The position numbers and the translations under genes are program-made. From contig JALSTL010000091.1 of assembly GCA_026983755.1 (NCBI GenBank), forward strand, positions 1-12,921: DNA of 12,921 nucleotides, in the 5' to 3' direction. Shown one piece after another: positions 7,053 to 12,921 of this stretch. The notes below the pieces were generated by a model. It ran no database searches. It saw only the letters and a list, made by a program, of their open reading frames with translations, and was not told the origin of the DNA. The first letter of the stretch is position 1, and each line of letters begins with the position of its first letter. The DNA is from Melioribacteraceae bacterium. Its GTDB lineage: Bacteria; Bacteroidota; Ignavibacteria; Ignavibacteriales; Melioribacteraceae.

Positions 7053-7478
7053 TTAGTGTTGCATTTTCTTTAACAAAAAAACAGCGGCTAAATAACCGAA
7101 TTCTTTAAACCCGGAAATATAACCGTTACAAGACGAGGTTGTAATAAGTTGTTGGCGATATTTTTCTCTGCCGGATAAATTCGAAAGGTGAACTTCAATT
7201 TTAGGAATCTTAATAATTTCCAAAGCATCTTTTATTGCAACCGAAGTATGAGTATAACCGCCGGGGTTTAAAATAAGTCCGTCGTAATTATTTTCCGCCA
7301 ATTGAATTTGCGTAACCAATTCCCCTTCCAAGTTACTCTGGAAGAATGTGAAATTGTCTTCCGGATATTCTTGAAGAATTTTTTCTTCAATTTTTTCTAA
7401 AGATAAATTTCCATAATGATTTTCATTTCTACTGCCAAGTTTATTTAAATTCGGACCGTTTAAAATTAAAATATTCAT
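7053..7478 (-). CDS. aroQ: Type II 3-dehydroquinate dehydratase
   Basis: Cytoplasmic shikimate-pathway enzyme that removes water from 3-dehydroquinate to give 3-dehydroshikimate; family members are dodecamers. Its 141 aa match the usual length of about 145. Visible family motifs are ILNGPNLNKLGSR at the N-terminus (Arg17), catalytic Tyr22 in NHYG on the flexible lid, FQSNLEGE (46-53), LNPGGYTHTS with Asn71 and His77, and EVHLSNLSGRE with Glu95, His97 and Arg104. These correspond to the known active-site residues of the Mycobacterium tuberculosis enzyme. The C-terminal segment after Arg104 diverges from the common REPFRHHS form but keeps ISGFKEFGYLAA. The ATG lies within ATGA and overlaps the stop of the upstream 90-aa gene, so translation is probably coupled. 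No clear terminator for this gene is seen downstream. Confidence 0.95.
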   Translation of the reverse strand: MNILILNGPNLNKLGSRNENHYGNLSLEKIEEKILQEYPEDNFTFFQSNLEGELVTQIQLAENNYDGLILNPGGYTHTSVAIKDALEIIKIPKIEVHLSNLSGREKYRQQLITTSSCNGYISGFKEFGYLAAVFLLKKMQH

Positions 7479-7747
7479 TTTATTTCCGTCATTTCATCTA
7501 TAATTTCTCTCAACTTGGGCTGTACATAAACGTTTTCGATGCCTAATTCTTTTAATGCGGCAGATAAGGTGATTACTTTTCTTTGCGTAGTGGAAAGTTT
7601 ATTTAACACTATAATCTTTTTTTCTTTAACCAAGCAGTAACCTCCTTTAAAATCTCCTCTTTCGAATCTTACTTTGGCACCCATTTGTGTTGAAAGAGAC
7701 TTTAAATCTTCCAAAATATTTTCAAATTCTTTTTCTTTTATTTTCAT
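7475..7747 (-). CDS. Conserved-looking small protein of unknown function, coupled to aroQ
   Basis: A 90-aa soluble, charged protein that I do not recognise as a named family. It has an N-terminal amphipathic helix (about 3-22), a central stretch RFERGDFKGGYCLVKEKK (27-44) that looks like beta strands, a second helix with KLSTTQRKVITLSAAL (50-65), and NVYVQPKLREIIDEM near the C-terminus. There are no membrane segments, no signal peptide and a single cysteine (Cys38). Its TGA overlaps the aroQ ATG (ATGA), which supports it as a real translated gene and the first cistron of the pair. No SD precedes the ATG. The GDFKGG...K-hydrophobic-N-K pattern gives the impression of a short conserved FCB family, but this is an impression, not an identification. 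Confidence 0.75.
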   Translation of the reverse strand: MKIKEKEFENILEDLKSLSTQMGAKVRFERGDFKGGYCLVKEKKIIVLNKLSTTQRKVITLSAALKELGIENVYVQPKLREIIDEMTEIK

Positions 7748-7917
7748 AAATATGTGATTATGTAAAATTTTCTTTATCTATATTTAAAAGATAAAAAAAT
7801 ATTTTACTTATTGCTTACCAAAGGTAAATGTTTTTTTGCAAAGTATTTTAAATTTGGATTTTCATCCTTCGTATTATTATTTTGAATATTAATATTTTTC
7901 AACAACAATTATAAAAA
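7748..7917. promoter_or_regulatory. Divergent intergenic region between the aroQ pair and the ppx-like gene
   Basis: A 170-bp AT-rich region that must hold the promoters for both directions. It contains the dyad TTACC-AAA-GGTAA (7815-7827), followed on the plus strand after ATG by seven T (7831-7837). This could be a weak attenuator-like hairpin ahead of the phosphatase gene or an operator dyad. No convincing -35/-10 pair and no SD for either gene is visible. Confidence 0.35.
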
Positions 7918-8826
7918 ATGAATGTAGCATCTATTGACATAGGTTCCAATACGGTTTTGTTATTGATAGCCGAAGTAAAAAACGATGAACTTAGAACTAT
8001 AAAAAATTTTTACAAAGCACCAAGAATTAGCAAAGGTTTGGTTAAGGGAAAAGTAATAAAAAAAAATTCAATTAAACAATTAATTACAATATTGCAAGAT
8101 TATAAAAAAGAGATTGATAAATTCGATTGTAGAAAAATATTTATTGTAGGAACAAATGCATTTCGTATTGCTTCGAACAGAAAAGAAATATTGGAAGAAG
8201 TAAAAAAACACACCGGCTTTCAGATTAAGATTATTGATGGACATGAAGAAGCGAAATTATCTTATCTCGGAGCATCTTTAACACTTCCGGGAGTAAAAGA
8301 AAAAGTTGTAATTGATATCGGTGGCGGGAGCACAGAAGTAATATACGGGAAAAACAAATCCATACTATTCAGAAACAGTTTTCAAACAGGGGTAGTTAGT
8401 TTAACGGAGATGTTCCTTTCCGAATTTCCTTACGGTTACCGTAACTTTATTTCTATATCTGAATTTCTATCGCAAACTTTTGACGAGTTATTAAAAAATA
8501 TACCAAAGCAATTGCCTACAATAGTAGTTGCAGGCACTCCAACAACTTTATCCGGTATTAATCAAAATCTTAAAAAGTATAATGAAGAAAAAATTGAAGG
8601 CTCTATATTAAAACTTACTGAAATTCAAGATATTTTAAGTGAAATGAAAAAATTAAACGGCAAGCAAATTAGAGAGAAATTCGGTGAGGTTGTTTACGGT
8701 AGAGAAGATGTGATACTTGCCGGTACACTTATTTTGGTGCATCTAATGAAAACTTTAGCATTAGATAGAATTTACGTTAGCAATAAAGGATTAAGATATG
8801 GTAATATTGTTAATAATATAAATTAG
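7918..8826 (+). CDS. Exopolyphosphatase / guanosine pentaphosphatase (Ppx/GppA) family protein
   Basis: A 302-aa member of the ASKHA (actin-like ATPase fold) superfamily, cytoplasmic. Family members remove terminal phosphate from inorganic polyphosphate or hydrolyse pppGpp to ppGpp. Motifs in order: phosphate-1 loop SIDIGSNT (5-12), GTNAFRIASN (78-87), GHEEAKLSYLGA (108-119) with the catalytic glutamate at 110 or 111, phosphate-2 IDIGGGSTEV (132-141), AGTPTTLSG (205-213) and GREDVILAG (261-269). It ends at about 300 residues, so it is the short two-domain form like mycobacterial PPX1, without the C-terminal HD-like domains of E. coli Ppx and GppA. Sequence alone does not separate polyphosphatase from pppGpp phosphatase activity. 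No SD precedes the ATG. It is the only recognised plus-strand gene here, and its stop is 12 nt from the stop of the convergent zinc-ribbon gene, with no clear terminator between. Confidence 0.9.
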   Translation: MNVASIDIGSNTVLLLIAEVKNDELRTIKNFYKAPRISKGLVKGKVIKKNSIKQLITILQDYKKEIDKFDCRKIFIVGTNAFRIASNRKEILEEVKKHTGFQIKIIDGHEEAKLSYLGASLTLPGVKEKVVIDIGGGSTEVIYGKNKSILFRNSFQTGVVSLTEMFLSEFPYGYRNFISISEFLSQTFDELLKNIPKQLPTIVVAGTPTTLSGINQNLKKYNEEKIEGSILKLTEIQDILSEMKKLNGKQIREKFGEVVYGREDVILAGTLILVHLMKTLALDRIYVSNKGLRYGNIVNNIN

Positions 8827-8838
8827 TTAAAGTTTTTT

Positions 8839-9552
8839 CTATAATATATTTACCGGAATTATTTGTACAACACCAAATAAAAGGAACAAAAATAAAATTA
8901 AGAACAGAATCGATTTAGATTTTGAACCGGATTGTATGTAAAAACTTAATGAAAGATTAAATAAACTCCACACCCAAACGATTGTTTCTATTGTAAACAA
9001 CATATAGGCAGCATTCTTTTTAATTACAAAAGGAGAAGGATTGGAGACGAACCATTGTTTTCCGAAAATTCCATATTCCACGGGAAAGAGTATTGAGGAA
9101 ATTAAAATTAGAGGTACAAACGAATATGTAATTATTGCAATATTATCTTTGAAACGTGTTAATTTACCATTTGTTCGGTTAATAAAAAACGTAATTAGTT
9201 TTGTAAAAAAGATTATTGTAATAAAAAAAATTAGTGTAATTGTTATGGAATTTAAATTCGCGTTATGTAATTCTTGTTTTAACGGATTTGTATAGAATTT
9301 TACGATTAAAAATAACGAATATAACTTTACAGAAAGCAAAATAAGTAAAAAAACAACAAAATTTTTATGTCGTGCAAAAATTATATTTTTTAACGAAACT
9401 ATAGGATTATCAAAAATTTTCCAAATCGTGCTCCATAAATCTATATTTACAACTCGTTTTCTTAATTGATGACCACATTCCAAACATGTTTCTCTATACA
9501 AAGGATTTTTGTATTTACAATTATTACATATTTGGATATTTGTCTTGTTCAT
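8839..9552 (-). CDS. Zinc-ribbon plus Yip1-like multipass membrane protein
   Basis: A 237-aa inner-membrane protein. Residues 9-26 hold a CxxC...CxxC zinc ribbon (Cys9, Cys12, Cys23, Cys26; ICNNC and CLEC), expected to be cytoplasmic. A linker (31-62) includes the amphipathic WSTIWKIFDNPIVSLKNI, typical of the lead-in to Yip1-family domains. About five hydrophobic segments follow (64-85, 102-124, 138-158, 180-205, 214-235), matching the five-helix Yip1 layout. Function is not established; bacterial Yip1-like proteins are mostly uncharacterised. Its ATG overlaps the stop of the DUF5683 gene (ATGA), so the two are probably co-translated and may work together in the membrane. It is the last gene of the par block. 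Confidence 0.75.
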   Translation of the reverse strand: MNKTNIQICNNCKYKNPLYRETCLECGHQLRKRVVNIDLWSTIWKIFDNPIVSLKNIIFARHKNFVVFLLILLSVKLYSLFLIVKFYTNPLKQELHNANLNSITITLIFFITIIFFTKLITFFINRTNGKLTRFKDNIAIITYSFVPLILISSILFPVEYGIFGKQWFVSNPSPFVIKKNAAYMLFTIETIVWVWSLFNLSLSFYIQSGSKSKSILFLILFLFLLFGVVQIIPVNIL

Positions 9553-10046
9553 AATCTGAATTTAATTAATAACTGCGGTTTTTGTGTTATATTGTTTATT
9601 CCCACATCAAAATCGAACATGTGTGCATCTACATAGGCATCAATTATGTTTAATAAGTAAGTTATACCTAAATAAATTGCAAATTGGTCTCTGTTATCTC
9701 TATAAATATTTCTTAAACTTTTGTAATTGTCGTTAGGAATTCCATTTAAGCTTTGGTGATATAATGTTTGATATTTTTTGTATAAATTATTTCCGTTGTT
9801 CCACATATAAATAAACCAACCCGATGCTCCCCAAATAATTGGTATTTTCCAATAAGATTCATTATAAAATTGTCCCCACCCGGGCAAAACAGCACTTCTT
9901 AGCAATGCTCCCGTGGGAGATTTTTTCATTATAAATACGGAATCTTCGGGAATATCGGTTTTCTTATTCTCCCTTATTTTAGTTTGTCCGTTTACAACAC
10001 AAATTATTAAAAAAAATATTACTATAAATAATTTTAAGAAAGACAT
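9549..10046 (-). CDS. DUF5683 family membrane protein
   Basis: A 165-aa protein of unknown role. A hydrophobic N-terminal segment (1-19, SFLKLFIVIFFLIICVVNG) is a signal peptide or anchor. Then comes the family signature ALLRSAVLPGWGQFYNESYWK (47-67), followed by a hydrophobic segment IPIIWGASGWFIYMW (68-82) and a second, ITYLLNIIDAYVDAHMF (128-144). Proteins of this family are commonly found just after parB in Bacteroidota and relatives, as here. ATG at 10044-10046 is chosen because it begins the signal-like segment; a TTG five codons upstream (10061) is open but adds nothing typical. The gene starts 127 nt after parB and overlaps the following zinc-ribbon gene by ATGA. The gap to parB carries a direct repeat, GAACATTTT (10089-10097 and 10143-10151), of unknown meaning. 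Confidence 0.8.
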   Translation of the reverse strand: MSFLKLFIVIFFLIICVVNGQTKIRENKKTDIPEDSVFIMKKSPTGALLRSAVLPGWGQFYNESYWKIPIIWGASGWFIYMWNNGNNLYKKYQTLYHQSLNGIPNDNYKSLRNIYRDNRDQFAIYLGITYLLNIIDAYVDAHMFDFDVGINNITQKPQLLIKFRL

Positions 10047-10173
10047 AAAAAATTCTATCAAATGATATGTATTTTATTTATAAATCCGGAACATTTTCAA
10101 TTACTTAAAAGAAATGAATTAATATGAAATAAGATAAAGTTAGAACATTTTTTCAAAGTGAAAATTTCTAAAA

Positions 10174-11115
10174 TTAATTTATATTGTTAATTACATCGAA
10201 TAAATCCAATAGTCTTTCAAGTTCTTCGTTTGAATAAAATTCAATTTTAATTTCACCGGCTCCGTCTTTTTTTTGTTTACATAAAACTTTTGTTCCGAAT
10301 ATTGTTCTGAGTTTATTTTGTAAATCTTCCAAAGAAAGTGTGTCTGAATCCGAAATAGAATTACTGGTTGTAGTATTTTTTTTTCTACCTTCAATAATAT
10401 CTTTAACTAACATTTCTACTTTTCTGACGGAAAGGTTTTTCTTTTTAATTTTGTTTAAGATATTAATTTGTAAATTTTCATTATACAAATTGATTAAAGC
10501 TCTGGCGTGTCCGGCTGAAATTTCATTTTTAATTAAACTGTTTTGAACTTCTTGAGGTAATTTAAGCAATCTTATTGAATTTGTAATTGTTGTTCTGTCT
10601 TTTCCTACCTTTTCGGCAACTTGTTCTTGCGATAAATTACATTCTTCAATAAGTTGTTTGTATGCTTTTGCAACTTCAATTGGATTAAGTTTTTCGCGTT
10701 GGATATTTTCTATTAAAGCCAAAGCCACCATTGCTTCTTTGGAATCGACTTTAATAATGTAGGCAGGGATTGTTTTATATCCTATTTCTTTACAAGCACG
10801 CAAACGCCGTTCACCGGATATCAACTCGTATTGATTATTGTTGTTTCTCCTAACAGTAATCGGCTGAATCAATCCGTTATTTAATATTGAACGTTTAAGT
10901 TCGTCCAAAGCATTCGGTTCAAATTCCGTACGAGGTTGATAAGGGTTTGGGAGCACGTTAAAAATGTCTATTTTTGCAAGAATATCGAACGATGCTCCGT
11001 CATCATTTTTAAGTTCGGAATTGTTAATATCAATTTTCCCCACTGGTGTGGAAGTAACGGGGTTTATTAATGCATCCAAACCACGTCCTAAACCTGTCGG
11101 CTTATTTTTACTCAT
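10174..11115 (-). CDS. parB: Chromosome-partitioning protein ParB (Spo0J)
   Basis: A 313-aa centromere-binding CTPase clamp that loads on parS, spreads along DNA and recruits SMC and ParA. The N-terminal GLGRGLDALI (8-17) is the ParA-stimulating peptide. The CTP-binding ParB/sulfiredoxin-like domain spans about 45-135, with NPYQPR (57-62), GLIQPITV (81-88) and the GERR box at 101-104. ENIQREKLNPIE (136-147) leads into the DNA-binding domain, with a helix-turn-helix at 161-184 (LSQEQVAEKVGKDRTTITNSI, shown as the region's ends). A low-complexity linker (245-258) precedes the dimerisation domain (261-313). All key residues are present. Its ATG overlaps the parA stop by 8 nt. No parS consensus (TGTTTCACGTGAAACA) is seen in or near the gene. 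Confidence 0.96.
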   Translation of the reverse strand: MSKNKPTGLGRGLDALINPVTSTPVGKIDINNSELKNDDGASFDILAKIDIFNVLPNPYQPRTEFEPNALDELKRSILNNGLIQPITVRRNNNNQYELISGERRLRACKEIGYKTIPAYIIKVDSKEAMVALALIENIQREKLNPIEVAKAYKQLIEECNLSQEQVAEKVGKDRTTITNSIRLLKLPQEVQNSLIKNEISAGHARALINLYNENLQINILNKIKKKNLSVRKVEMLVKDIIEGRKKNTTTSNSISDSDTLSLEDLQNKLRTIFGTKVLCKQKKDGAGEIKIEFYSNEELERLLDLFDVINNIN

Positions 11116-11890
11116 GTGTAATTTCTCTTTTATTATTGGTTCTACTTATAACTTCCGCAGCAAGCGAAATATAGTTTTTAGCTCCCGTGGAAATAGCATC
11201 GTAAAGAATAACGGGCTTTGCGTAACTTGGAGCTTCCGAAATTCTAACATTTCTGTGTATAATTGTATTAAAAACTTTATCTCCGAAATATTTTTTTACT
11301 TCCTCTACAACTTGTTTCGATAAATTCAATCTTTTATCATACATTGTTAATAAAACACCGCTAATTTCCAATTCGGGATTAAGTTGTTTTTTTACGATAT
11401 TAATTGTGTTTAACAACTGTCCCAAGCCTTCAAGAGCAAAATATTCGCACTGCACTGGTATTATTACGGAATCCGAAGCAGTTAGCGAATTTAATGTTAA
11501 CAAACTTAAAGAAGGCGGACAATCGATAACAATATAATCGTATTCGTATTTTATATTTTCCAGTGCATTTTTTAATAGTCTTTCTCTATTACTGAATGAA
11601 ACAACTTCAACTTCAGCACCTACCAAATCAATATTGGAAGGCAATAAATCCAAATTAGGCATATAGGTATTTATAATGCAATCTTTTGCTTCTTCTTCTC
11701 CGATTAAAACTTCATAAACAGAATTTTCCGTTTCATATACTCCAAGCCCGTGTGTTGAATTGGCTTGCGGATCAATGTCTATTAACAAAGTTTTAAATTC
11801 GGCTGCAGCAATAGAAGCCGAAAGATTTATTGCCGTAGATGTTTTACCTACACCACCTTTCTGATTTGTAACCGAAATAACTTCGCACAT
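11108..11890 (-). CDS. parA: Chromosome-partitioning ATPase ParA (Soj)
   Basis: A 260-aa deviant Walker ATPase that binds nucleoid DNA as an ATP dimer and drives segregation with ParB. Motifs: deviant Walker A KGGVGKT (11-17) with signature Lys11, A' LIDIDPQ (36-42), Walker B VIDCPP (121-126), and NVRISEAPS (214-222), the conserved DNA-binding loop region. There is no N-terminal helix-turn-helix, as is usual for chromosomal rather than type Ia plasmid ParA. The protein starts directly with the ATPase domain (MCEVISVTNQ). No strong SD; the sequence before ATG is GGAATTTT. It lies 62 nt after the UPF0173 gene and overlaps parB. Confidence 0.96.
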   Translation of the reverse strand: MCEVISVTNQKGGVGKTSTAINLSASIAAAEFKTLLIDIDPQANSTHGLGVYETENSVYEVLIGEEEAKDCIINTYMPNLDLLPSNIDLVGAEVEVVSFSNRERLLKNALENIKYEYDYIVIDCPPSLSLLTLNSLTASDSVIIPVQCEYFALEGLGQLLNTINIVKKQLNPELEISGVLLTMYDKRLNLSKQVVEEVKKYFGDKVFNTIIHRNVRISEAPSYAKPVILYDAISTGAKNYISLAAEVISRTNNKREITHE

Positions 11891-11952
11891 AAAATTCCAC
11901 TATTTAAATTCACTAAAAATAATTTTACAAATCTAACTGATATTATAATCAA

Positions 11953-12630
11953 TTACAATTCAATCTCTTGACCGTATTGCAGTATTTTACAATTTTTACC
12001 AATTGCTTCTACTTTATTTTTAAAGTTTTCCGGTTCCGCATCTATAATAGGCCATGTTTTATAATGCATTGGAACGGCAAATTCCGGATTAACGAACTCT
12101 ACGGCTTTTACCGCATCGTCAATTCCCATTGTAAAATTATCTCCTATAGGTGTAAGCATGTAATCAATTTTGTTCAATTCGCCTATTAATTTCATATCGT
12201 AAAATAAGCCGGTATCTCCGGTATGATAAATTGTTTTATCGTTTACTGTAATAATTACTCCGGCAGGTTCGCCTGCATAATTGCCTTCCGGTGTTTCGGA
12301 ACCGTGATGTGCAATTGTAAATTTCACTTTGCCGAATTTGAATTTATGTGCACCGCCAATGTGCATATTGTGAACGTTGAAACCTTTAGCGGCACAGTAG
12401 TTTGCCAATTCGTTTACAGCTATTATTGTAGCTCCGGTTCTTTTGGCAATTTTAAAAGTATCGCCAAGATGATCGCCGTGTGCATGTGTTAAAATAATAT
12501 AGTTTGCATTTACTTCATCGGATTTTACCGGTGAAGTTGGGTTTTCATCCAAAAACGGATCAATTAAAATACTTTGATTATCTTCCGTTGTAATTTGAAA
12601 AGCCGAATGTGAAAAGTATCTTAGTTTCAT
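11953..12630 (-). CDS. UPF0173 family metal-dependent hydrolase (metallo-beta-lactamase fold)
   Basis: A 225-aa cytoplasmic hydrolase of the YtkL/UPF0173 group. It has the di-metal ligand set of the fold: THAHGDH (48-54; His49, His51, Asp53, His54), His108/His109 in AHHGSE, Asp139 in HTGDTG and His189 in PMHYKTW. His8 (YFSHSAF) and the DPFLDENP segment (24-31) are also family hallmarks. Physiological substrate is unknown; it is not a beta-lactamase by this evidence. The start is fixed by AAGGAG 7 nt upstream. An overlapping ATGAAATGA just before the true start could encode only a dipeptide. It precedes parA by 62 nt on the same strand, so it may share its transcript, but no functional link to partitioning is known to me. 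Confidence 0.92.
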   Translation of the reverse strand: MKLRYFSHSAFQITTEDNQSILIDPFLDENPTSPVKSDEVNANYIILTHAHGDHLGDTFKIAKRTGATIIAVNELANYCAAKGFNVHNMHIGGAHKFKFGKVKFTIAHHGSETPEGNYAGEPAGVIITVNDKTIYHTGDTGLFYDMKLIGELNKIDYMLTPIGDNFTMGIDDAVKAVEFVNPEFAVPMHYKTWPIIDAEPENFKNKVEAIGKNCKILQYGQEIEL

Positions 12631-12637
12631 TTCATCA

Positions 12638-12643
12638 CTCCTT
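12638..12643 (-). promoter_or_regulatory. Shine-Dalgarno sequence of the UPF0173 gene
   Basis: AAGGAG on the minus strand, 7 nt before the ATG at 12628-12630. It is the clearest SD in the window. It shows that this lineage keeps a functional anti-SD even though most genes here lack one. Confidence 0.75.
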
Positions 12644-12921
12644 TTTATTTACGCTTTTACTGATAATTGTTATTGAAAAATACTATTATTTTTTTTTGTA
12701 TTCAATTTGTAATTTTTTTACCTTATTTAATATTACCGTTTTTAATTTAAAAACTAAGAATATGTTGAAAATTTTTGTTATGCGAATGAGAACTTAAATA
12801 TTGGTAGGCTCGTCGGTTTAGCTACATGCAGATGAAATAATATCCATTAACATAATAATAACGATTCAAAAGTTTAATTCCCTCCTCGAGAGCGTATATT
12901 TTTGAAAAAGATGAAGATAAG
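12644..12921. other. Non-coding right edge upstream of the UPF0173 gene
   Basis: AT-rich 278 bp that should contain the promoter of the UPF0173-par block. A slightly more GC-rich patch (12801-12827) can form a weak bulged hairpin, GTA-GCT with AGC-TAC. From the edge, a minus-strand frame is open for about 33 codons to a TAG at 12822-12824, and one plus-strand frame is open from about 12860 to the edge. Neither is long enough in such AT-rich DNA to call a gene. Confidence 0.4.

Noticed and set aside
7016..7060. SD-like AAAGGAG (7021-7027) as the start of a plus-strand gene
   Set aside because: The only frame with a nearby TTG start is short and runs antisense into the aroQ 3' end without a recognisable product.
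8827..8838. Bidirectional terminator between the convergent ppx-like and zinc-ribbon genes
   Set aside because: A T-run is present but no stable hairpin precedes it in either direction within the 12-nt gap or the flanking codons.
12822..12921. C-terminal part of a minus-strand gene running off the right edge
   Set aside because: About 33 open codons with an unremarkable Tyr/Ile-rich translation and no recognisable motif; open frames of this length are common by chance in AT-rich DNA.
1..12921. CRISPR arrays, insertion sequences, prophage or defence genes
   Set aside because: No regularly spaced repeats, transposase-like motifs, terminal inverted repeats with target duplications, or known defence domains were found.

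Overview
The window is AT-rich, gene-dense bacterial chromosome. It carries eleven protein genes with homology- or motif-level support and one tRNA. Four things point to the Bacteroidota/Chlorobiota (FCB) side of the tree, plausibly Ignavibacteria: a very large secreted subtilase with a C-terminal domain of the type IX secretion (T9SS) sorting kind, a parA-parB-DUF5683 neighbourhood, the low GC, and few Shine-Dalgarno sequences. The lineage call is inference; there is no rRNA here to settle it.

Left block, minus strand, 6399 down to 174: a MerR-type regulator, a tRNA-Pro(GGG) starting 4 nt after its stop codon, purF (amidophosphoribosyltransferase, [4Fe-4S] class, with a probable TTG start), and a 1412-residue multidomain S8 protease whose start lies inside the end of purF. 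A hairpin followed by a T-rich tract at 101-138 probably ends this transcription unit. The spacing suggests one RNA carrying a regulator, a tRNA, a housekeeping enzyme and a secreted protease.

Middle: 6400-7052 is a 650-bp AT-rich stretch with no convincing protein gene. It is not featureless. It holds two abutting palindromes at 6558-6591 and a plus-strand hairpin/T-tract terminator at 6985-7004 that no recognised gene explains. Next come a small unknown gene and aroQ (type II dehydroquinase) on the minus strand, coupled by an ATGA overlap. A Ppx/GppA phosphatase reads the opposite way from a 170-bp shared upstream region.

Right block, minus strand, 12630 down to 8839: a UPF0173 metallo-beta-lactamase-fold hydrolase, parA, parB (8-nt overlap), a DUF5683 membrane protein, and a zinc-ribbon/Yip1-like membrane protein joined to it by ATGA. 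This is the chromosome-partitioning locus with its usual FCB membrane-protein neighbour. No consensus parS site is visible.

I see no insertion sequence, CRISPR array, prophage or defence module. Most of the window is ordinary housekeeping. The best leads are the unexplained structured gap at 6400-7052, the tRNA embedded in an mRNA operon, and the fusion-like architecture of the secreted protease.
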